A DNA stretch of 10,172 bases from Microbacterium sp. (GTDB lineage: Bacteria; Actinomycetota; Actinomycetes; Actinomycetales; Microbacteriaceae): the NCBI GenBank assembly GCA_003524435.1, contig DQHP01000042.1, positions 1 to 10,172 on the forward strand, given 5' to 3'. The position numbers were made by a program, and so were the translations under genes. Under the pieces are notes generated by a model. It was not told the DNA's origin, ran no database searches, and saw nothing but the letters and a program-made list of their open reading frames with translations. Positions 5,430 to 10,172 of this stretch are shown here, piece after piece. Position 1 is the stretch's first letter, and the number at the start of each line of letters is the position of its first letter.

Positions 5430-7022
5430 ATGCCTAAATCATTGGAATTCAACGACGAAGCCCGTCGTGCACTCGAAAAGGGTGTCAACACCCTGGCCGA
5501 CACCGTCAAGGTGACGCTGGGACCCAAGGGCCGCAACGTCGTGCTCGACAAGAAGTGGGGCGCTCCCACGATCACGAACGATGGTGTGACCATCGCCCGT
5601 GAGGTCGAGGTCGACGATGCGTACGAGAACCTCGGCGCACAGCTGGCCAAGGAAGTCGCCACCAAGACCAACGACATCGCCGGCGACGGAACCACCACCG
5701 CGACCGTTCTCGCTCAGGCCTTCGTCAACGAAGGACTGCGCAACGTTGCCGCAGGTGCCGCACCCGGACAGCTCAAGCGCGGCATCGAGACTGCCGTCGA
5801 GGCCGTCTCGCAGCAGCTGGGCACGATCGCCCGCGACGTCGCCGACTCCTCGGAGATCGCACACGTCGCCGGTCTGTCGGCTCAGTCGCCCGAGATCGGC
5901 AAGCTCATCGCCGATGCCTTCGACAAGGTCGGCAAGGACGGCGTCATCACGATCGACGAATCGCAGGCCGCGTCCGTCGAACTCGAGATCACCGAAGGAA
6001 TGCAGTTCGACAAGGGCTTCCTGTCGCCGCACTTCGTGACCGATGCCGATCGCCAGGAGGCTGTGCTCTCCGACGCGCTCATCCTCATCAACCAGGGCAA
6101 GATCTCCAACATCCAGGAGCTCCTGCCCGTCCTCGAGAAGGTGCAGCAGGCCGGCAAGCCGCTGTTCATCATCGCCGAGGACATCGAGGGTGAAGCTCTG
6201 TCGACCCTGGTCGTCAACAAGCTGCGGGGTATCATCAACGTCGCCGCCGTCAAGGCTCCCGGCTTCGGTGACCGTCGAAAGGCCATCCTCGAGGACCTCG
6301 CCGTCCTCACCGGTGGCCAGGTCGTCACCCCGGACATGGGCATGAAGCTCGACCAGGTCACCCTGGAAGAGCTCGGCAACGCCCGCACCATCACCGTCAC
6401 CAAGGACAACACCACCATCATCGATGGTGCTGGTTCCGACGATGCTGTTGCCGGTCGTGTCGCTCAGATCCGCGCCGAGGTCGAGAACACCGATTCCGAC
6501 TGGGACCGCGAGAAGCTGCAGGAGCGCTTGGCCAAGCTCTCCGGCGGAGTCGCTGTCATCAAGGTCGGCGCCGCCACCGAGGTGGAGCTCAAGGAGCGCA
6601 AGCACCGCGTCGAAGACGCCGTGTCCGCTACTCGTGCCGCCATCGAAGAGGGCGTCGTCGCCGGCGGTGGATCGGCTCTGATCCACGCTGCGAAGGTCCT
6701 CGACGGCAACGACCTGGGACTGTCCGGTGACGCGCTCACCGGTGTCGAGATCGTCAAGCGCGGAGTCGTCCAGCCGCTGCGCTGGATCGCCGCCAACGCC
6801 GGCCAGGACGGCTACGTCGTCGTCGCCAAGGTGACCGACCTCGAGTCCGGCCAGGGCTACAACGCCGCCATCGGTGACTACGGCGACCTGATCGGCGCCG
6901 GAATCATCGACCCCGTCAAGGTCACCCGTTCGGCGCTGCGCAACGCCGCTTCGATCGCCGCCTTGGTTCTCACCACCGAGACCCTGGTCGTCGAGAAGAA
7001 GGACGAGGAGGACGAGGACTGA
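5430..7022 (+). CDS. groEL: GroEL chaperonin (Cpn60), operon-linked copy
   Basis: A 530-residue subunit of the double-heptamer ring that folds proteins with ATP and GroES. Key features are VTLGPKGRNVVLDKKWGAP (28-46) in the ATP site, AGDGTTTATVLA (84-95; Asp86 corresponds to E. coli Asp87), the apical domain at about 190-370 including VKAPGFGDRRK (274-284), and HRVEDA (392-397) with the ATP-hydrolysis Asp396, then EGVVAGGGSAL. The start ATG has a near-perfect site, AGGAGG at 5420-5425, with a 4-base gap. By position next to groES near tsaD it corresponds to actinobacterial GroEL1. Its tail, however, is EKKDEEDED, and has neither the His-rich tail of mycobacterial GroEL1 nor the GGM repeats of GroEL2. 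A second groEL elsewhere in the genome is common in this phylum. Codon use is strongly biased to C-ending codons, as expected for a highly expressed gene. Confidence 0.98.
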   Translation: MPKSLEFNDEARRALEKGVNTLADTVKVTLGPKGRNVVLDKKWGAPTITNDGVTIAREVEVDDAYENLGAQLAKEVATKTNDIAGDGTTTATVLAQAFVNEGLRNVAAGAAPGQLKRGIETAVEAVSQQLGTIARDVADSSEIAHVAGLSAQSPEIGKLIADAFDKVGKDGVITIDESQAASVELEITEGMQFDKGFLSPHFVTDADRQEAVLSDALILINQGKISNIQELLPVLEKVQQAGKPLFIIAEDIEGEALSTLVVNKLRGIINVAAVKAPGFGDRRKAILEDLAVLTGGQVVTPDMGMKLDQVTLEELGNARTITVTKDNTTIIDGAGSDDAVAGRVAQIRAEVENTDSDWDREKLQERLAKLSGGVAVIKVGAATEVELKERKHRVEDAVSATRAAIEEGVVAGGGSALIHAAKVLDGNDLGLSGDALTGVEIVKRGVVQPLRWIAANAGQDGYVVVAKVTDLESGQGYNAAIGDYGDLIGAGIIDPVKVTRSALRNAASIAALVLTTETLVVEKKDEEDED

Positions 7023-7054
7023 GCCATTCGCTCGGACTGAGTCATCTCTGACCA

Positions 7055-7093
7055 CGACAGTGGCCCGGAACATCACGTTCCGGGCCACTGTCG
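7055..7093 (+). terminator. Strong hairpin terminator after groEL
   Basis: A perfect 17-bp stem (7055-7071 pairing with 7077-7093) with a 5-base loop, ATCAC. It begins 32 bases after the groEL stop. No T-run follows (the next bases are CATTCACTC), which is usual for high-GC actinobacterial terminators. It is the expected end of the groES-groEL mRNA, and by symmetry could also stop antisense transcription. Confidence 0.88.
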
Positions 7094-7132
7094 CATTCAC
7101 TCTCGCACGCATCGGCGTATGCACCCTCGCCG

Positions 7133-7150
7133 AGGCGGCCGCCGCTTTTT
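7133..7150 (+). terminator. Possible second, compact terminator with T5 run
   Basis: GCGG (7135-7138), loop CCG, CCGC (7142-7145), immediately followed by TTTTT (7146-7150). The preceding AGG could pair with the T-run to extend the stem. It lies 39 bases past the main groEL hairpin and could act as a backup. The stem is short, so confidence is low. Confidence 0.35.
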
Positions 7151-7317
7151 CGACGCATTCTGAGTGGCTGTGTCCGAGCCTGACCTCGGCGTCGGCTTGA
7201 ACGCGAACGTATTCACCTCGGAGACAGGCGCTGTTCACGAGCGAACGCATCGCTGTCGTTACAGTGATCGGAACATTCGATTGAACTTCTGCACTCCGTG
7301 AAGTGAACAAGGGACCC
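7151..7317. other. Leader region before the pyruvyl transferase-like gene
   Basis: The rest of the 295-base gap after groEL. It should hold the promoter of the next gene, but no convincing -35/-10 pair was found. TACAGT (7260-7265) is a possible -10 box without a matching -35. No conserved operator or riboswitch fold is evident. The only useful site is AAGGGA (7309-7314), the ribosome binding site for the ATG at 7318. Confidence 0.4.
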
Positions 7318-8886
7318 ATGAAGAGAATTACGATGATCGGCGATGTCGGGTGGAGCCAGTTCTACCACCTCGGCGATGAGGCGATGACGGAACTGGCCAT
7401 CGATGAGCTTCGTGCCCGAGCGGATATCGCCATCACGCTTATCGCCGGTGAACCCCAGCACGCGAGCGAAATGTACGGCGTCGACGCTGTCAGACGCATC
7501 GGGTTCAGGCGCGACCGACGTCCCAATACCTCTCGGATGAAGAAGATCCTCGACTACGTTGCCGGAGATCGGAATGCGCTGAAGGCAGATGACCCGGCGA
7601 TCGACGTCGTCGATGCAGTCCGGAATTCCGCGGCCGTCCTCATCGCGGGCGGTGGCAACCTCAACTCGATGTTCGCCCATCACATCTACGAGCGTGCGAC
7701 CCTGGCGAAGATCGCCCGTGCCCTCGGCAAACCGTATGCGTTGACCAACCAGACTCTCGGCCCGCTCATCTACGACGAGGATCGGGACATCGTCCACGAC
7801 CTCCTCGCCGAGGCGGAGTTCGTCGGAACCCGCGAAAGCTACACGACCCAGCTCGTCGACGATCTCGGACGAGGTTCCGCGACGGTGCGCCGTCAGGTCG
7901 ACGACGCGTTCTCATTGACAGCCCGCGACGAGGACCGGTCTGCCGTGTCGGATCTGACCGAGCGTCCATTCATCCTGGCCAGCTTCGCCGAGAAGGCCTC
8001 GACCCCGATGCTCAGTGATGACGAATACCATGCGCGACTGGCGGAACTCACTCGTCGGCTCGCCGAGGTTACCGGGCTGCGGGTGCTGCTTGTGCCGCAC
8101 GGAGGGGCGCTGCCCCCGGCACCGGAGACGAGAGACCAGCTCACCGACCCGAAGATCGCTCAGGCCAGCGGGCATGCCGAGGTCGTTCCCACGCGGATGC
8201 TCACCGCACGAGAGCTCATCGCTCTGACGGAGCAGGCCCAACTGGTCGTCGGCACCCGTTACCACGCGGCGATCTTCGCCGGAGCCGCGGGCATTCCCTC
8301 CGTCTCATTGGCACCCAATCTCTATTCGTCCATCCGCATGAGGGGAGCTGCGGAGAACGTCGGCATGGAGGACTACGTGCTGCCGCTCGATTCGGTCGAC
8401 GACATCGTGTCGACTGCCGTCGGAGCGGTGGGAAACCGAGACGAGCTCACGGGCCGACTGAGTGCACAGTCGCAGAAGCGCCGCGCTGAGCATCAGCAGT
8501 GGTGGGACTTCGTCGTCGCGAAGACGCTGGGCGACAGCCCCGGAGCGGCGGAGACCGAAGCACCCGGCTTCTTCCACGCCGAAGCGATCGACAGCCCATA
8601 CGTCGACGCCATCGGCGTAGTCCGCGAACGTCTCAACGCCGTCCAGAACTACGGGCTGGTGATGGCGCTCAAGGACCGGAAGGCGGCACGGGCGAACGAA
8701 GAGGTGCAGGCGGTGAAGTCGCAGTTGCAGCGCCTACGCGCCGAACGCGACGAGGCCCGCCGACGTGATGAGCGGCGCGAGTCCGAACCTGCTGTCCGAG
8801 CAGTCCGGCGCGTGGAGAGCACAGGTCGCCGAACCACGGAGTTCGCCCGTCGCGCATATCGCCGGCTGCGTGCCGCTCGCAGGTAG
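7318..8886 (+). CDS. Polysaccharide pyruvyl transferase family protein with charged C-terminal extension
   Basis: Family members move pyruvate from phosphoenolpyruvate onto a sugar of a cell-wall or exopolysaccharide, forming a ketal; CsaB is the best-known example. This protein has 522 residues. Visible features are IGDVGWSQFYHLGDEAM (7-23), where family members have an (N)xGDEA motif, AGGGNLNS (110-117), VGTRESYT (169-176), and VVGTRYHAAIFAGAAGIPSVSLAPN (310-334), the family's strongest signature. The core ends near 400. About 120 further residues follow, ending in a highly charged, probably coiled-coil section (450-490) and an Arg-rich tail. The ATG at 7318 was chosen because AAGGGA stands before it. 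A GTG at 7303 lacks a site, and another ATG occurs at 7333. There is no signal peptide or membrane helix. It stands alone between groEL and an ABC system, so its acceptor sugar is unknown and the reaction is a family-level inference. Confidence 0.82.
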   Translation: MKRITMIGDVGWSQFYHLGDEAMTELAIDELRARADIAITLIAGEPQHASEMYGVDAVRRIGFRRDRRPNTSRMKKILDYVAGDRNALKADDPAIDVVDAVRNSAAVLIAGGGNLNSMFAHHIYERATLAKIARALGKPYALTNQTLGPLIYDEDRDIVHDLLAEAEFVGTRESYTTQLVDDLGRGSATVRRQVDDAFSLTARDEDRSAVSDLTERPFILASFAEKASTPMLSDDEYHARLAELTRRLAEVTGLRVLLVPHGGALPPAPETRDQLTDPKIAQASGHAEVVPTRMLTARELIALTEQAQLVVGTRYHAAIFAGAAGIPSVSLAPNLYSSIRMRGAAENVGMEDYVLPLDSVDDIVSTAVGAVGNRDELTGRLSAQSQKRRAEHQQWWDFVVAKTLGDSPGAAETEAPGFFHAEAIDSPYVDAIGVVRERLNAVQNYGLVMALKDRKAARANEEVQAVKSQLQRLRAERDEARRRDERRESEPAVRAVRRVESTGRRTTEFARRAYRRLRAARR

Positions 8887-8890
8887 GGTC

Positions 8891-9001
8891 TCAGCTTCGA
8901 TCTCGAAGGTGGGAGAGCCAGAAGGTACGCTCCGTAGGCGGGCCGAAGCGGATCTTGCCCTCCCACAGCTCGCTCACACCTACTGGCCAGTCGCTTTTCA
9001 T
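8891..9001 (-). CDS. Candidate 36-residue protein, hypothetical
   Basis: A short ORF on the minus strand that nearly fills the gap between the pyruvyl transferase-like gene and the ABC operon. It begins MKSDWPVGVSELWEGK and ends RTFWLSHLRDRS. Three tryptophans and an even mix of charged and hydrophobic residues in 36 positions look more like a real protein, or a fragment of one, than random high-GC translation. Its stop is 4 bases from the stop of the convergent upstream gene. Upstream in frame there is a stop codon (9025-9023), so ATG at 9001 is the only good start. Against it, no clear Shine-Dalgarno or promoter was found and the ORF is short. It could be a genuine small protein, the remnant of a lost gene, or chance. 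Confidence 0.33.
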   Translation of the reverse strand: MKSDWPVGVSELWEGKIRFGPPTERTFWLSHLRDRS

Positions 9002-9023
9002 GTTTCTGAGCGCTGATCCTCGT

Positions 9024-9029
9024 TAGTCT
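9024..9029 (+). promoter_or_regulatory. Possible -10 box of the ABC transporter operon
   Basis: TAGTCT, the same hexamer as the one proposed before the methyltransferase, lies 35 bases upstream of the ABC ATPase ATG and would give a leader of about 29 bases. No good -35 hexamer is present 16-18 bases upstream, so this is a weak call. GAGGA at 9056-9060 is the ribosome binding site. Confidence 0.35.
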
Positions 9030-9064
9030 GGAAATGACAGCGTGCACCGACGCATGAGGAATCT

Positions 9065-9841
9065 ATGACCACCGGCCCGACGATGCCCATCGCCCGACTT
9101 CGCGACGTTTCGAAGGTCTTCGATCCGAAAGGGGCAGCGGTCACGGCTCTCAGCGGGGTCAGCCTCGACATCGCACCGGCCAAGCTGACCGCGGTGATGG
9201 GGCCCTCGGGATCCGGGAAGTCAACACTCATGCACGTCCTCGCCGGACTCGATCGTCCCACCTCGGGCACGGTCCACCTCGGCGAACAGGAGATCACGAA
9301 GCTGCGCGACGACGACCTCACCGCCCTGCGCCGCCGCCGGATCGGATTCGTCTTCCAAGCGTTCAACCTCGTGCCCACGCTCACCGTCAAAGAGAACATC
9401 CGCCTGCCCTTCGAACTCGACGACCGTCGGCCGGGTGCCGACGAGCGTGCCTGGATCACCACGATCGTTCACCGCCTGGGGTTGGAGGACCGGCTCAAAC
9501 ACCGACCCAACGAGCTCTCCGGCGGCCAGCAGCAGCGCACCGCCATCGCCCGGGCACTCGCGACCCGCCCGGACATCCTCTTCGCCGACGAACCGACCGG
9601 CAATCTTGATGCGAAGTCCGGTCGCGAGGTCATGGCGATCATGGTCGAGGCCGTCCGTGACTTCGGCCAGTCGATCGTGCTCGTCACCCACGACCCGATC
9701 GTCGCCGCCCATGCCGACCGCGTCATCTTCATCGCCGACGGCACCCCGGTGACCGAGCTGAACGACGCCATCACCGCCGAGGCGATCGCCTCGACCATGC
9801 TCGGCATCGACGAACGCGACGACACTGCGGTGAGCCGATGA
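9065..9841 (+). CDS. ABC transporter ATP-binding protein, MacB/LolD-type
   Basis: A 258-residue cytoplasmic ATPase that powers an FtsX-type permease. All ABC motifs are intact: Walker A GPSGSGKST (46-54), Q-loop Gln98 in FVFQAFNLVPTLTVKENI, signature LSGGQQQR (151-158), Walker B ILFADEP (171-177, Asp175/Glu176), D-loop GNLD (179-182) and H-loop His209 in LVTHD. The 'QAFNLVPTLTVKENI' stretch and 'ADEPTGNLD' are characteristic of the MacB/LolD/BceA group and not of sugar or amino-acid importers. The last 30 residues after the fold (ELNDAITAEAIASTMLGI) are a family-type tail. The start ATG follows GAGGA with a 4-base gap; an in-frame ATG at 9083 is less likely. The stop overlaps the permease start (ATGA). 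The substrate is not predictable: peptides, lipoproteins or antimicrobial compounds are all possible. Confidence 0.94.
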   Translation: MTTGPTMPIARLRDVSKVFDPKGAAVTALSGVSLDIAPAKLTAVMGPSGSGKSTLMHVLAGLDRPTSGTVHLGEQEITKLRDDDLTALRRRRIGFVFQAFNLVPTLTVKENIRLPFELDDRRPGADERAWITTIVHRLGLEDRLKHRPNELSGGQQQRTAIARALATRPDILFADEPTGNLDAKSGREVMAIMVEAVRDFGQSIVLVTHDPIVAAHADRVIFIADGTPVTELNDAITAEAIASTMLGIDERDDTAVSR

Positions 9842-10172
9842 ACCCGCTGCGCGAAATCCGGACCAACCCGCGGCAGTTCTTCCCCAGCGTCCTCGTCGTT
9901 TTCATCGCCGCCCTCTTCGGCACCGCAATCATGCAGGGCATCGCGATCCTGACCGCGTGGCTGTCGTCAGAGAAGATCATCGCCGAGTCCGAGACAGCGC
10001 AGAACTTCCTCTCGATGATCGGTGTCACCTTCTTCCTCATCGCCCTCTTCGTCTCCGCGATCGTCATCGCGAATACGTTCTCGATCATCATCGCCGGTCG
10101 CAGCCGCCAGCTGGCCCTGCTGCGCCTCATCGGGGCGTCGTCGAAACGGCTGCGCAGGGCCGCCTCGGCGGA
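9838..10172 (+). CDS. FtsX-type ABC transporter permease (3' end beyond window)
   Basis: The first 111 residues of the membrane partner of the preceding ATPase. The N-terminal MNPLREIRTNPRQFFPS is followed by membrane helix 1 (about 16-42), a short outer loop (43-57) and helix 2 (about 58-86). Next comes the coupling segment RSRQLALLRLIGASSKRLRR (88-107), highly typical of the FtsX/MacB permease domain, where it meets the ATPase. The outer loop after helix 1 is only about 15 residues, so the large MacB-type periplasmic domain is absent at this point, in keeping with Gram-positive members. A second FtsX domain may follow outside the window. The start is fixed by the ATGA overlap with the ATPase gene. 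Confidence 0.9.
   Translation, partial: MNPLREIRTNPRQFFPSVLVVFIAALFGTAIMQGIAILTAWLSSEKIIAESETAQNFLSMIGVTFFLIALFVSAIVIANTFSIIIAGRSRQLALLRLIGASSKRLRRAASA

Noticed and set aside
7164..7301. 45-codon ORF with GTG start in the groEL downstream gap
   Set aside because: No ribosome binding site, odd composition near its end, and it stops just before the true ribosome binding site of the next gene. Nothing supports coding.
5439..7319. 626-codon open frame on the minus strand opposite groEL
   Set aside because: It is an antisense shadow of a highly biased, GC-rich gene. The product is an implausible run of Asp, Gly, Leu and Val, and it runs through the groEL terminator hairpin. The groEL reading is unambiguous.
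8895..8908. CTTCG-ATCT-CGAAG hairpin after the pyruvyl transferase-like gene
   Set aside because: A 5-bp stem with no T-run is too weak to call a terminator.
8909..8966. GTGGGAG/CTCCCAC inverted repeat as a terminator
   Set aside because: The arms are only 7 bases with a 44-base loop and no T-run, and the sequence is better explained as part of a possible small ORF on the other strand.
9054..9068. Four-codon upstream ORF overlapping the ABC ATPase start
   Set aside because: It has no ribosome binding site of its own and contains the binding site for the ATPase gene. It looks accidental.
1..10172. CRISPR arrays, insertion sequences, tRNA/rRNA genes, phage or defence genes
   Set aside because: No regularly spaced repeats, transposase motifs, terminal inverted repeats, cloverleaf-like segments or defence-type domains were seen.

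Overview
The window comes from a high-GC Gram-positive bacterium (Actinomycetota, most likely Micrococcales). The evidence is GC-rich coding with strong third-position G/C, CIRCE-controlled groES-groEL next to a tsaB-rimI-tsaD cluster as in many actinobacteria, GTG starts, and chains of ATGA stop/start overlaps. Genus cannot be fixed by eye. Most of the window is housekeeping. No CRISPR array, insertion sequence, tRNA, rRNA, phage gene or recognisable defence system is visible.

Left part (1-3654, plus strand): one tightly packed transcription unit. It holds the 3' part of tsaB, then rimI and tsaD, which serve tRNA t6A37 synthesis and protein N-terminal acetylation. Two membrane proteins of unknown role follow: a small one with a hydrophobic, DUF4190-like C-terminal half, and a single-pass protein whose outer part contains two similar cysteine-paired segments. 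The first three junctions are 4-base ATGA overlaps, so translational coupling is likely.

Middle (3664-7093): a convergent gene on the minus strand encodes a class I SAM-dependent methyltransferase with a THUMP-like C-terminal domain. Only 9 bases separate its stop codon from that of its neighbour. It diverges from groES-groEL. The 158-base divergent region carries two CIRCE operators, a sigma-A-type groES promoter lying between and partly under them, and a -10 box that would give a leaderless methyltransferase mRNA. groEL ends in an acidic tail and is followed by a perfect 17-bp hairpin, then by a small GC hairpin with a T5 run.

Right part (7318-10172): a monocistronic polysaccharide pyruvyl transferase-family protein with a long charged C-terminal extension, then a 178-base gap, then a MacB/LolD-type ABC ATPase overlapping (ATGA) an FtsX-type permease that runs off the window. 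On the minus strand the gap contains a 36-codon ORF with protein-like composition that fits almost exactly between its neighbours. This is the least expected item here, but it is unproven.

No clearly new biological system was found. The points most worth checking are the small antisense ORF, the duplicated Cys-x12-Cys segments, the operator layout at groES, the leaderless start of the methyltransferase and the C-terminal extension of the pyruvyl transferase-like protein.
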